This document shows, piece after piece, positions 18,163-26,660 of a DNA stretch of 64,000 bases. The notes beneath the pieces are model-generated. The model ran no database searches. It had not been told where the DNA came from and saw only the letters and a list, made by a program, of their open reading frames with translations. Each line of letters starts with the position of its first letter. Positions within the stretch are counted from its first letter, which is position 1. The stretch lies in contig CAYGRE010000031.1 in the NCBI GenBank assembly GCA_964352215.1, forward strand, positions 4,422 through 68,421. The letters run 5' to 3'. Made by a program: the position numbers and the translations under genes. The stretch comes from CAWUKT01 sp964352215. Its GTDB lineage: Bacteria > Bacteroidota > Bacteroidia > J057 > JADKCL01.

Positions 18163-18711
18163 TCAGATCGCCTCAACCACCTTTACCTCTGGAACCATTC
18201 TCGTCAGCAATCCTTCAATGCCCATCTTCAGTGTCATCGTAGAAGAAGGACATCCAGAACAGGCACCCTGCAAGCGGAGACGAACCGTCCCCTCCTCAAA
18301 CCCTTCAAAAGTGATGTCTCCACCATCCATGGCCACCGCAGGACGAATATTGTCATTCAGAAGCTGCTTAATCCGTCGAATGACAGGATCCTCATCACCA
18401 TCAAAAGCAATGGGTTCAACCTCTTGATTTAAAATAATCGGTTCTCCACTCTCCAAAAAATCCCGGATTGCACTTTTCAGAATCGGGATCAATTCTTCCC
18501 AGGCACGGTCCTCAACTTTAGTGACAGTGACAAAGTTGTGACCCAGGAATACCCCATCGACAAAGTTGAATTCAAAGAGTTTCTTGACCAGGGGCGCATC
18601 CGTGGCCGACTCTGGTGTAGGAAAATCAGCATTTCCTGAAGGCATTAGTACCTTGTCAGCGACGAATTTCAAAGAAGCTGGATTGGGTGTGATTTCTGTA
18701 TAGATCATCAT
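18163..18711 (-). CDS. NifU/Nfu-type iron-sulfur scaffold protein
   Basis: Carries Fe-S clusters to target apoproteins in the cytosol. Residues ~1-90 match the Nfu N-terminal domain (YTEITPNPASLKFVADK, FVDGVFLGHNFVTVTK), and residues ~105-180 the NifU C-terminal domain with the cluster-binding CSGC pair in LQGACSGCPSSTMTLK and the VAMDGGDITFEGF segment. Length 182 aa from ATG 18711; the family start MIYTEI supports this rather than an ATG eight codons upstream. No SUF or ISC gene lies in the window. Confidence 0.92.
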   Translation of the reverse strand: MMIYTEITPNPASLKFVADKVLMPSGNADFPTPESATDAPLVKKLFEFNFVDGVFLGHNFVTVTKVEDRAWEELIPILKSAIRDFLESGEPIILNQEVEPIAFDGDEDPVIRRIKQLLNDNIRPAVAMDGGDITFEGFEEGTVRLRLQGACSGCPSSTMTLKMGIEGLLTRMVPEVKVVEAI

Positions 18712-18967
18712 AGAATTTTCAGTTTTAGTGCTCAAAGATAACTAAAAAGGGCTGCTCTTGTTCCGCTGTCCTCCCCATCGGGCGAATTTATTCAGGGTTG
18801 AGGAGACCAGACAATTACATTCCAGACCCTTTTTCTTTACTTTCATTCACCTCAATTTCTCTCCAAAGGAAAATTTATTGTTTTATTTAGTGGATTTTTT
18901 CTTTATTTGGTCAGGAGTTAATTAAATAATTCGCGGTAGTAAGAATAAAACTTGAGGAGCTAAACAA

Positions 18968-19351
18968 GTGGAAAACGGAAACAATCGAGCAGAGGTTTAC
19001 TCCACCAAAATCAGGGCAGGAAAACGCACTTATTTTTTCGATGTCAAAGAAACCCGTTCCAGTGATTATTATATCACGATCACGGAAAGTAAGCGTCGAT
19101 TTGGTGGGGATGGATATGACAAGCATAAAATCTTCTTGTACAAAGAGGATTTCAACAAATTCCTGACTTGTCTGACGGACACAATCAATCATGTCAAAAC
19201 GGACTTGTTACCGGATTATGATTATGAAGAGTTCGATCGTGATCCCATCCACAGTGATTATAACAACGACGGAGGTAAGATTGCTGCTGAGGAATCTTCT
19301 TACAACGAAAAGGAAGAAGACGACGACACCTCCCGTCCCTGGGATGACTGA
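18968..19351 (+). CDS. PUR-family (DUF3276) nucleic-acid-binding protein
   Basis: A 127-aa protein with the DUF3276/PUR repeat: AEVYSTKIRAGKRTYFFDVKETRS in pieces, then YYITITESKRRFGG and HKIFLYKEDFNKFL. Bacteroidota and spirochaete PUR proteins bind single-stranded nucleic acid. The C-terminal ~45 residues are strongly acidic and disordered (EEFDRD to EKEEDDD), which may shield the basic face. The start is GTG at 18968; there is no in-frame ATG. A terminator follows. Confidence 0.88.
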   Translation: MENGNNRAEVYSTKIRAGKRTYFFDVKETRSSDYYITITESKRRFGGDGYDKHKIFLYKEDFNKFLTCLTDTINHVKTDLLPDYDYEEFDRDPIHSDYNNDGGKIAAEESSYNEKEEDDDTSRPWDD

Positions 19352-19385
19352 TCCAAAAAAGGAAAAGTGAAATAGATCTATAGAC

Positions 19386-19415
19386 AGGTGAACCATAAAG
19401 GTTCACCTTTTTTTT
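19386..19415 (+). terminator. Intrinsic terminator after the PUR-family gene
   Basis: A perfect 9-bp stem (AGGTGAACC / GGTTCACCT) with a 5-nt ATAAA loop is followed by eight T residues. Confidence 0.9.
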
Positions 19416-19473
19416 CTAATTTTGTCCCGGTTCATTGGGAACCAGAACCTGATACTAGGATTAAAAGAACAAT

Positions 19474-20571
19474 ATGGGATTTAAGTGCGGTATTGTTGGC
19501 CTTCCAAATGTTGGAAAATCAACACTTTTCAACTCTCTGTCCAGTGCCAAGGCAGAAGCAGCCAATTATCCATTCTGTACCATCGAACCCAACGTGGGAA
19601 TGATCCCTGTGCCAGATCCCCGACTGGACCAACTGACAGAATTGGTGAAGCCTCAGAACACATTGCCTGCCGTGGTCAAGATAATGGACATCGCAGGGCT
19701 CGTTCGGGGAGCTTCCAAAGGTGAAGGACTGGGCAATCAATTCCTCGGTAATATCAGAGAATGTGATGCCATCATCCATCTCTTGCGTTGTTTTGAGGAT
19801 GAAAATATTATCCATGTAGAGGGAGGAGTGGATCCGATTCGGGACAAAGAAATCATCGATACGGAATTGCAATTCAAGGACCTCGAACTGCTGGAGCGCA
19901 AGCTCGAGAAGACGAAAAAGATGACCAAGGGGGGCAATAAAGATGCCATGAAGCAGGTCGAAAGCATTCAGGGAATGATCAATCATATCCTCCAGGGAAA
20001 GAATGCAAGGACTTATGATATCCCGGAAGAAGAGTGGGAACTTGTGGAGGAACTGGGGCTGCTGACCAAAAAGCGGGTCTTGTATGTCTGCAATGTGGAT
20101 GAGAACAGCCTTCCCGATGGGAATGAATATGTAGACCAGGTACGTGAAGCGATCAAAGAAGAAGATGCTGGAATGATTCTGATCAGTGCTGCATTTGAGG
20201 CTGAATTGACTACCCTGGAAGATCCTGCCGATCGCCAGGAATTCCTGGAAAGTGTTGGCCTGAAAGAACCTGGACTCAATGTACTGATTCGTGCAGCCTA
20301 TGACCTGCTCCATCTCCAGACTTACTTCACCGCAGGGGTGAAAGAAGTCAGAGCCTGGACCATCCATCAGGGAACCAAAGCGCCACAAGCCGCTGGGGTA
20401 ATCCATACCGATTTCGAAAAAGGATTTATTCGGGCTGAGGTGATAAGTTTCGACGACTATATTCACTTCAAGTCTGAATCAGCCGCCAAGGAAGCAGGTA
20501 AAATGGCGGTGGAAGGGAAGGAATATGTAGTTTCTGATGGAGATGTAATGCATTTCCGCTTCAACGTTTGA
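19474..20571 (+). CDS. ychF: Redox-regulated ATPase YchF (Obg family)
   Basis: Universally conserved Obg-like P-loop protein that binds ATP in preference to GTP and associates with ribosomes. Seen here: G1 GLPNVGKSTLF (residues ~8-18), G3 DIAGLVRGASKGEGLGNQFL, a central coiled-coil insert and the C-terminal TGS domain ending HFRFNV. At 365 aa it is normal for the family. A -7-like TAATTTTG at 19417 is a possible promoter box. The rhodanese gene follows after 21 bp. Confidence 0.97.
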   Translation: MGFKCGIVGLPNVGKSTLFNSLSSAKAEAANYPFCTIEPNVGMIPVPDPRLDQLTELVKPQNTLPAVVKIMDIAGLVRGASKGEGLGNQFLGNIRECDAIIHLLRCFEDENIIHVEGGVDPIRDKEIIDTELQFKDLELLERKLEKTKKMTKGGNKDAMKQVESIQGMINHILQGKNARTYDIPEEEWELVEELGLLTKKRVLYVCNVDENSLPDGNEYVDQVREAIKEEDAGMILISAAFEAELTTLEDPADRQEFLESVGLKEPGLNVLIRAAYDLLHLQTYFTAGVKEVRAWTIHQGTKAPQAAGVIHTDFEKGFIRAEVISFDDYIHFKSESAAKEAGKMAVEGKEYVVSDGDVMHFRFNV

Positions 20572-20592
20572 TCAAATATTTCATTTAACAAT

Positions 20593-20928
20593 ATGCAGGA
20601 TATTACCGTAGCTGAAGTCAAAGAGCGCATGGATGCTGGTGAAAAACTTCACATCATCGATGTCAGAGAAGTCCACGAATGGGAGATGGGCCACATCAGC
20701 GATATCAATTGGCCGATGGGAACTGTTCCCATCAAGATCATGGATATGGAGAAAGATCAGTTGGAAGAACTGAAGGGCAAAGAGTTGATCATCAATTGCC
20801 GTTCTGGAGGGCGCAGCGGTCAGATCACAAACTACTTGCGTGGTCAGGGCTTCTCCAACGTCAAGAATCTCTTAGGAGGTATGCTGGCCTGGAAAGCAGA
20901 GGTTGATCCTGAATTCAACGTTCAGTAA
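20593..20928 (+). CDS. Single-domain rhodanese-like protein
   Basis: An 111-aa protein with one rhodanese domain: IIDVREVHEWEMGHI and the active-site loop NCRSGGRSG with cysteine C69. It can carry sulfur as a persulfide; the partner is unknown. No signal peptide, so cytosolic. It is followed by mltG after 3 bp, and gene spacing suggests one transcript from ychF or this gene through to the esterase at 24374. Confidence 0.92.
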   Translation: MQDITVAEVKERMDAGEKLHIIDVREVHEWEMGHISDINWPMGTVPIKIMDMEKDQLEELKGKELIINCRSGGRSGQITNYLRGQGFSNVKNLLGGMLAWKAEVDPEFNVQ

Positions 20929-20931
20929 GCC

Positions 20932-21999
20932 ATGAAGCGATTCATTCGCTTCATGGTAGTAACTCTTCTCCTCGCCGGACTCGGTGGCGGAGGCTATGCG
21001 TGGTGGGCTGCATTCCGCAACAACGTCACCTCCGAAGGCGAAGAATATGCTCTGCTCATCCCCAGGGATGCAACCTTTGATTACGTCTGTCAACAACTGG
21101 AATCTGACCAAGTTTTGAAAGACATGTCCAGCTTCCGCCAGGTGGCGAATATCCGATCATACCCCCAATACGTTAAGCCAGGTCGCTACACCATCCCAGC
21201 AGGATCGGGGAATTGGGAATTGGTCAGGAAACTCCGGTCGGGTGACCAGGACCAGATGAAGCTCCGCTTTCGGTCCCACTGGACCCTCCGGGAAGTCGCC
21301 AATGAGATCGGAGACCAGCTCATGCTCGATTCAGATGACCTCCTCCGCAAAATGGAAGACCCCGAATTCCTGAAGAATTATGGGATCAAACCGGAAGATG
21401 TCAGAGGGTTCTTCATCCCCAATACCTACTTTGTATACTGGACCCTCAGCCCTGAGCAGCTCTTTGACAAACTGAAAGGAGAGTACGACACTTTTTGGAA
21501 TGCATCGCGAAAAGCCAAGGCGAAAGCCAAAGGCATGTCACCGGCTGATGTGACTACCCTGGCCTCCATCGTACAGGCAGAAACCTACATGGCCGACGAG
21601 CGCCCAACTGTTGCCGGACTCTATCTGAACCGCATCGAAGATGGGATACCTCTGCAAGCCGATCCTACCGTTATCTTTGCCACCGGGGACTTCACCATCA
21701 AGCGCGTGCTGAAGCGGCACCTGGAGATAGATTCTCCTTACAATACCTACAAGAACAGGGGCCTGCCACCAGGTCCGATCAACAATCCTGAACCTAGTGC
21801 CATTGATGGCGTACTCAACGCTGAAGACCACACCTACATTTTCATGTGTGCCAAGGCAGACTTCAGTGGCTACCACAACTTTGCCCGCACCCTTGCAGAG
21901 CACAACCGCAATGCGCGTGCTTACCAGGCTGCATTGAGCAAAATGCAGCGCGAAAAGAAGAAAAAGGCATCCTCCACAACTTCCGGGAAACCATCCTGA
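20932..21999 (+). CDS. mltG: Endolytic murein transglycosylase MltG
   Basis: Cuts nascent glycan strands at the inner membrane and sets their length. An N-terminal membrane helix (FMVVTLLLAGLGGGGYAWW) anchors a periplasmic LysM-like part followed by the YceG-type catalytic domain with LASIVQAETYMADERPTVAG, LYLNRI, LQADPTVIFA and GLPPGPINNPEPSAI. The first glutamate of the E. coli IVEKET motif is a glutamine here, while the second is kept, as in other Bacteroidota as far as I recall. Length 355 aa. It lies 3 bp after the rhodanese gene. Confidence 0.95.
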   Translation: MKRFIRFMVVTLLLAGLGGGGYAWWAAFRNNVTSEGEEYALLIPRDATFDYVCQQLESDQVLKDMSSFRQVANIRSYPQYVKPGRYTIPAGSGNWELVRKLRSGDQDQMKLRFRSHWTLREVANEIGDQLMLDSDDLLRKMEDPEFLKNYGIKPEDVRGFFIPNTYFVYWTLSPEQLFDKLKGEYDTFWNASRKAKAKAKGMSPADVTTLASIVQAETYMADERPTVAGLYLNRIEDGIPLQADPTVIFATGDFTIKRVLKRHLEIDSPYNTYKNRGLPPGPINNPEPSAIDGVLNAEDHTYIFMCAKADFSGYHNFARTLAEHNRNARAYQAALSKMQREKKKKASSTTSGKPS

Positions 22000-22017
22000 G
22001 GGAAAAATAAGAAGGCC

Positions 22018-22428
22018 ATGATCCAGAATGACCACTCCATCCGTGTCAGATACGCAGAAACCGATAAGATGGGAGTGGTATACTATGGAAAGTATGCCGA
22101 ATACTTTGAAGTAAGCCGGGCCGAATTGATCCGGAAATTCGGATATTCTTATGCAGAAATGGAGGCGGACGGGGTTATGATGCCAGTCACCGAAATGCGG
22201 GTCCGCTATTTGCGCCCAACCCGGTACGATGACCTGCTAACCCTGAGAGCAACCATCTACAAACGTCCCGAAAAACGGGTCATGATCGAAACCAAAGTAC
22301 TTAATGAAGCAGGAAAATTGGCAGTTTTAGGGGAAGTAACGCTGGCTTTTGTAAATTCCGAAACCGGTCAGTCGGTGAATGCCCCGGAACGGTTTTTGGA
22401 ATTGCTTGAAAAGCATTGGCAAGAATAG
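22018..22428 (+). CDS. Acyl-CoA thioesterase, YbgC/4HBT hotdog fold
   Basis: A 136-aa hotdog protein with the YbgC-type active-site block RYAETDKMGVVYYGKYAEYFE in pieces, catalytic aspartate D16, and MRVRYLRPTRYDDLL. The family hydrolyses acyl-CoA or acyl-ACP thioesters; the substrate is not evident. It overlaps the following YihY gene by 13 bp. Confidence 0.92.
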   Translation: MIQNDHSIRVRYAETDKMGVVYYGKYAEYFEVSRAELIRKFGYSYAEMEADGVMMPVTEMRVRYLRPTRYDDLLTLRATIYKRPEKRVMIETKVLNEAGKLAVLGEVTLAFVNSETGQSVNAPERFLELLEKHWQE

Positions 22429-23507
22429 AATTCATACAACGATGGAAAGAAAGGATTCGCCGATTCAGGAAGAAATCCTTTCGGCGGATCAATACCTACC
22501 GACCAAAATTTTTGGGAGGGGCTGGTATGGGGGATTTCCTGGTCTTTTTCTGGCAGTGCCTCACGGACAGGAAATTCACCCTGGCCGCAATGGGAATGGC
22601 CTACCGATTTTTCTTTGCAGTATTTCCGGCCCTCATTCTCATATTTACGGTCATCCCATATATCCCGATCGATGATTTGCAAAGCGAGGTCATGGACTTT
22701 CTGGCTACCGTGGTACCAGCTGAGAGTCTTGGATTCCTGGATTTAATCATTGAGGAATTCTTCAACCGACCATCAGCGGGAGTTATTTACCTGAACCTGG
22801 CTTTACTCCTTTATGCCTCTATGAGTGGTATAAAAGCGATGATGTTCGCTTTTTCAAAGGACAGCGACTTGTTTACCAAACGGAACTTTCTCCGTGTCAA
22901 TGCGGTGTCCTTGCTGATAGTCATCGTGCTGCTTTTCATCTTTCTCTTCATGTTGGGGCTCCTCATATCAGGTGAATTGTTCATCAATTACCTCCACACC
23001 CAGGATATCATCCATGATGTTGTCGTGTCCTATGTCATCACCGGGTTCTATTGGCTGATCGTCCTGGCTGGTCTCCAGGCTGCCTTCTCAGTACTCTACT
23101 TCCTGGGCCCGGAGACCACAGAACGTTTCAAATTTTTCTCTCCCGGTTCTTTTCTCGCTGCGGGATTGGCCGTATTGGCCATCACAGCCTTCCGGTTCTT
23201 CTTTACCAATTTTGCGAATTACAATAAGATTTACGGCAGTATTGGTGCAATCATGGTGCTGATGGTCTGGTTTTATTGGCTTAGCATCGTCTTATTGGTC
23301 GGCTTTGAAGTCAATGCCGCTATTGCAGAAGTCAAGTACCGTTACATCCTACGACGCGAAGAGTTGGGGGCCGACCTTTCAAAACCCCGCCTGAAAGGCA
23401 ATTCAGATGAGGATGAGGATACGGATGAGGATACGGATGTGGATGCGGATGCGGAAGCAAATGCAAATGAGAAAGATGAATCTGCGAGCGATAAAGAAGG
23501 GGAATAG
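22416..23507 (+). CDS. YihY/BrkB-family inner-membrane protein
   Basis: A 363-aa protein with about six membrane segments and the family blocks MGMAYRFFFAVFPALILIF, YLNLALLLYASMSGIKAMM and GSIGAIMVLMVWFYWLSI. The function of the family is unsettled. Start chosen at TTG 22416, overlapping the thioesterase stop; the next in-frame ATG would lose the conserved amphipathic N-terminus. The last ~35 residues are an unusual acidic low-complexity tail made of D/E/T/A repeats, encoded by 6-bp DNA repeats (23407-23455). Confidence 0.88.
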   Translation: MARIEFIQRWKERIRRFRKKSFRRINTYRPKFLGGAGMGDFLVFFWQCLTDRKFTLAAMGMAYRFFFAVFPALILIFTVIPYIPIDDLQSEVMDFLATVVPAESLGFLDLIIEEFFNRPSAGVIYLNLALLLYASMSGIKAMMFAFSKDSDLFTKRNFLRVNAVSLLIVIVLLFIFLFMLGLLISGELFINYLHTQDIIHDVVVSYVITGFYWLIVLAGLQAAFSVLYFLGPETTERFKFFSPGSFLAAGLAVLAITAFRFFFTNFANYNKIYGSIGAIMVLMVWFYWLSIVLLVGFEVNAAIAEVKYRYILRREELGADLSKPRLKGNSDEDEDTDEDTDVDADAEANANEKDESASDKEGE

Positions 23508-23510
23508 CAG

Positions 23511-24374
23511 ATGTCCCATGAAAAAGTAATTCAATTCTTCGATTGGTTGTTTCCTCATCCCTCACAGGGGCACCGGGAAAAGTTCCGGATTGAATCTGAA
23601 ATCGTTGGTGATGTTTTCGAAATCTGGGTGGACTTTCCTGAAGGCCATTCATTGGAAAAAGACCCCTTACCCGTATTGATCTATACAGACGCAAACCTAC
23701 CGACTTCCCGTAAGCTCAATCCTTTGGTCAAAGAGATGCGGGAAGAAGGGCAGTTGCCGCCTATGATTCTGGTAGGGATTGCACACCAGGACAGTTTTTT
23801 AAAAAAACGCAACCGTGACTTTATCCAAGGGAGAAGATTGGTCAATGGAGAATGGCAGAGCAAAAGCAAGAACATCGGCAAGGCCAGGAATTTCTATGCT
23901 TTTTTGGTGCAGGAATTGATCCCGGACCTCCAGGTTAGATATGCCGTTTCCGGGAATTGGAGCCTGATGGGGCACTCTCTGGGAGGTTCTGCCGCCCTGT
24001 ACTTTATGCTCCAACCCGATTCCCCCTTCCGGAATTACCTGGCAATCAGTCCGTCGGTATGGCTTTACCGCAGGAACTTACTGAAAATTGCGAAGTGTTT
24101 TTTGAATCAAGGGGGAGAGATTCAAGGAAATGTTTTTCTGTCAGCGGGGAGCCTGGAAGCATTCAATTTGATCTTGTTCAGCACAAAGGCTTACCATCGC
24201 TTTTTGAGGAAGGTGCAAAGCAATACAGTTGACCTGGAGGGAAACGATCAGATGAACGCCATAATGAATGTTAAGATGGATGTCTTCCCATGGCGAAACC
24301 ACTTTACCAGCGTGAAACCCGGAATTCGAAACGGCCTGGCATGGCTGGCGAAGTTGGAAGCTTTTACCCGGTAA
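23511..24374 (+). CDS. Putative esterase, alpha/beta hydrolase of the Fes/esterase D type
   Basis: A 287-aa alpha/beta hydrolase. The nucleophile elbow GHSLGG has its serine at residue 156; DFPEGHSLEKDPLPVLIYTD and ISPSVWLYRR are the usual strands of the putative-esterase family, and the terminal HFTSVKPGIRNGL region likely supplies the catalytic histidine. No signal peptide. It starts 3 bp after the YihY stop and closes the operon. Substrate unknown. Confidence 0.85.
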   Translation: MSHEKVIQFFDWLFPHPSQGHREKFRIESEIVGDVFEIWVDFPEGHSLEKDPLPVLIYTDANLPTSRKLNPLVKEMREEGQLPPMILVGIAHQDSFLKKRNRDFIQGRRLVNGEWQSKSKNIGKARNFYAFLVQELIPDLQVRYAVSGNWSLMGHSLGGSAALYFMLQPDSPFRNYLAISPSVWLYRRNLLKIAKCFLNQGGEIQGNVFLSAGSLEAFNLILFSTKAYHRFLRKVQSNTVDLEGNDQMNAIMNVKMDVFPWRNHFTSVKPGIRNGLAWLAKLEAFTR

Positions 24375-24446
24375 GGTTCTATCAAATGGACCTGAGAATA
24401 AATGGCACTTGTGGACTTGAAAGTATCACCTGCAAACCTCACCAAA

Positions 24447-25628
24447 TCACTTGACCAATTTCTCAAAAACGGTGGACCGAAGCGCGAGATTCTTCGCACG
24501 CTTCAATACCCCACCACTACCTGCGATCTTGGAATTCTTGATGGAATTGTAATCTACCTCCTCACCCTTGCGATCGTAGTATTTCTTGATCTTTTCGATC
24601 TGGTTGTTTAGCCCTTCGCCCGGACGGGCAAAGGCTACTGCAATCCAAATCCGTTTGGCCGCAAGGTCGAGTTTGTCCCAGTTGGCAGAACCCAATTTAT
24701 CTTTCACCTTCGTCTCACAATTCGCGACCAGGCCCATGGTGGCAAAGAGGATATTCTTGGCTTTGATCTTAGCGGGTTTCCGATCGTCTTTCCCATCCTT
24801 CAATTCCTTTTTAGGAACTGGTTTCATCTCTTCCCCAGCTGCATCAAAATGATTCTTTTGATATTTATAGGCGTAGTCATAGCCAGCCTTCCCCTTCGGG
24901 TGAACATCAGACCCAGCAGTGATCAGAAATTCTTCCGGGTCCTTGAGCAAGGAAGTATAATAACTACCTGCTTTCATGGTTCCGGTTTCCCGGGAAAGAA
25001 AAGAGAGTATCAACCCTTTGTCTTTGGCCATTTCGGAATCGCCCAAATTCGTCTTCTGGACTTCTTCCTTTTCCATCAACTTATCCGTATGCTCCATATT
25101 GGACTGGAATTCAGGATCGTTGAAGAACTTTGCTTTCTTTCGGATGCCAGGCTTGTACAATACCTGGGAACCCTTCATGTCAGCCTTGCTGACACCGTAG
25201 TCATCCCGGTTGTCCTCGATTTCTGCTCCGATTTCTTTGTACTCCTTGAGCCGCTGTTCCTTGAGGTAGGGACGCACCTTCTTGAGCAATAAGCGTTTCC
25301 GCTCCTTCCTCTGTTCCCTGGTAAGCTTTTTTCCTTCCAATTCGGGATTAGAACCATTGAACAATTTGTCCGTGATCTCTTCTTCATCCCGCATGCCAAG
25401 GCCGTGGTAAAGCACAGAAAGAGCGGTATCGTAAATGATATCCATCATTTCCTCTTGGAAATTATCTTCCTTTTCCTTCTCAAGTTGGAGTGGTGAGTCG
25501 GTTGGCGTAGCGTGAGAGGCTTGTAATTGAAAAGAAGGCGGGTTGAGAGATTGTCCGATATGGCTGCTATTTTCATTTCTCAGCACAGCCGGGGCAGGGG
25601 CCTGACGAGGGCTTTTTTCGTGGGACAT
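24447..25628 (-). CDS. Unknown soluble protein with Pro-rich N-terminal tag; candidate eCIS-type cargo
   Basis: A 393-aa protein with no signal peptide or membrane segment. Residues 1-55 are Pro/Ser/Gln-rich and look disordered, with PPSFQLQAS at residues 30-38 and TPTDSPLQLEKE after it. The rest is charged and helical (MMDIIYDTALSVLYHGLG, then LTREQRKERKRLLLKKVRPYL), and the C-terminus (GLVANCETKVKDKL, then IWIAVAFARPGEG) gives no known match. N-terminal PPFQL-like stretches occur in Bacteroidota proteins linked to extracellular contractile injection systems; that link is from memory and unproven here. The predicted peptidoglycan effector at 53674 has PPAFSLSTS at the same distance from its start. 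Monocistronic, convergent with the esterase. Confidence 0.75.
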   Translation of the reverse strand: MSHEKSPRQAPAPAVLRNENSSHIGQSLNPPSFQLQASHATPTDSPLQLEKEKEDNFQEEMMDIIYDTALSVLYHGLGMRDEEEITDKLFNGSNPELEGKKLTREQRKERKRLLLKKVRPYLKEQRLKEYKEIGAEIEDNRDDYGVSKADMKGSQVLYKPGIRKKAKFFNDPEFQSNMEHTDKLMEKEEVQKTNLGDSEMAKDKGLILSFLSRETGTMKAGSYYTSLLKDPEEFLITAGSDVHPKGKAGYDYAYKYQKNHFDAAGEEMKPVPKKELKDGKDDRKPAKIKAKNILFATMGLVANCETKVKDKLGSANWDKLDLAAKRIWIAVAFARPGEGLNNQIEKIKKYYDRKGEEVDYNSIKNSKIAGSGGVLKRAKNLALRSTVFEKLVK

Positions 25629-25667
25629 AGTTGATTGGCTTAGTTTCTAAAGTTGGGATCGCAAAAT

Positions 25668-25683
25668 AGCCATAAATATGGCT
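25668..25683. promoter_or_regulatory. Perfect inverted repeat upstream of the tagged unknown gene
   Basis: AGCCATA-AA-TATGGCT, a perfect 7-bp dyad with a 2-bp spacer, lies 40 bp upstream of the ATG at 25628. The position and symmetry fit an operator for a dimeric regulator. No U-tract follows it, so it is not an obvious terminator. Confidence 0.4.
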
Positions 25684-25757
25684 AACCACAATCATTGTGA
25701 ATAACATTTTCACTTCGAAGCTACTTGCTCAACCTGCTGATACCCAATTTGCTGGCC

Positions 25758-26660
25758 TTACCCCGGCAAGGGAACACAATTTTCCGGCACATACTCCTCA
25801 AAAGCATGTTGCAGCACGTCCAAACGGGAACGATCCCCTCTGTTTCGGATGGCCCGGCCATCAATGGCAGCTACCCTTGCCAATTCCCCCATGGTTCCGG
25901 TAACAAACACCTCGTCGGCATTGTAAAATTCAGTCACGGAAAGGTTCCGGACCGCAACTGGAATACCCATTTTTTCTGCCAGCTCCAGGATGAGGCCTCG
26001 GGTAATCCCGGGTAGGCAGGCATCCGCCGTCGGGGTATGCAATACGCCATCCCGAAAGAAAAACACATTGGTCGCATTGGTTTCAGAGACAAACCCATGC
26101 ACATCCAGCATCAGGGCGTCATCCGTTCCAGCTACATTGGCTTCGATCTTAGCAAGGATATTGTTCAACAAATTGTTATGGTGGATCTTGGAATCCAGAT
26201 GGCGGGGACTGTTCCGCTGGATGGAAGATGTACAGAGGGTGATCCCGCTCTTGTCATAGACTGGTGGCTTCCATTCCGCAAGTACAATCAGGCAGCAGCC
26301 AAATTGATTCAGCCGTGGGTCCATGCCGGAAGTGATCTTGGTGCCTCTGGTAAGGGTAATACGGATATGGGTATCCTGTCGCATCCCATTGGCTTCCAAG
26401 GTCTGGAAAATAGCATCTTTGACCCAGGAACGCTCAGGAATCCCTGCAAAGGCGAGGGAATGAGCGGAGTCATACATGCGGTCGAGATGGCGGTCCAGAG
26501 AAAATATTCCCTGTGGGTAGACACGCAAGCCTTCCCAGACCCCATCGCCACCTTGAACGATACTGTCAAAGACAGAGACTTTTGCTTCGGCCCGGGGCCA
26601 GAGACGGTCTCCTACCCAAACCTGGATGTCATCGTTGCGGGAATCGTATTTTTGCAGCAT
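25758..26660 (-). CDS. Class IV PLP aminotransferase, BCAT-like
   Basis: A PLP enzyme of the branched-chain/D-amino-acid aminotransferase group. K158 in DSKIHHNNLLNN is the likely Schiff-base lysine; the VSETNATNVFFFRDGVLHTP segment, GITRGLILELAE and VTGTMGELARV are typical. The start is ATG 26660 (300 aa), which overlaps the upstream gene's stop codon (TAATG). The upstream in-frame extension to 26843 lies in the neighbouring gene and is not family-like. Substrate could be a branched-chain amino acid; the pairing with a sulfotransferase-fold gene leaves this open. Confidence 0.88.
   Translation of the reverse strand: MLQKYDSRNDDIQVWVGDRLWPRAEAKVSVFDSIVQGGDGVWEGLRVYPQGIFSLDRHLDRMYDSAHSLAFAGIPERSWVKDAIFQTLEANGMRQDTHIRITLTRGTKITSGMDPRLNQFGCCLIVLAEWKPPVYDKSGITLCTSSIQRNSPRHLDSKIHHNNLLNNILAKIEANVAGTDDALMLDVHGFVSETNATNVFFFRDGVLHTPTADACLPGITRGLILELAEKMGIPVAVRNLSVTEFYNADEVFVTGTMGELARVAAIDGRAIRNRGDRSRLDVLQHAFEEYVPENCVPLPG

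Noticed and set aside
20932..21999. Apparent loss of a catalytic glutamate in MltG (IVQAET instead of IVEKET)
   Set aside because: The second glutamate, which I take to be the catalytic one, is kept, and IVQxET is the form I recall in many Bacteroidota, so this is not a broken enzyme.
23511..25628. Shared MSHEK start of the esterase and the tagged orphan protein, with similar first 16 bases
   Set aside because: Only five residues agree, the proteins are otherwise unrelated and on opposite strands; chance is enough.
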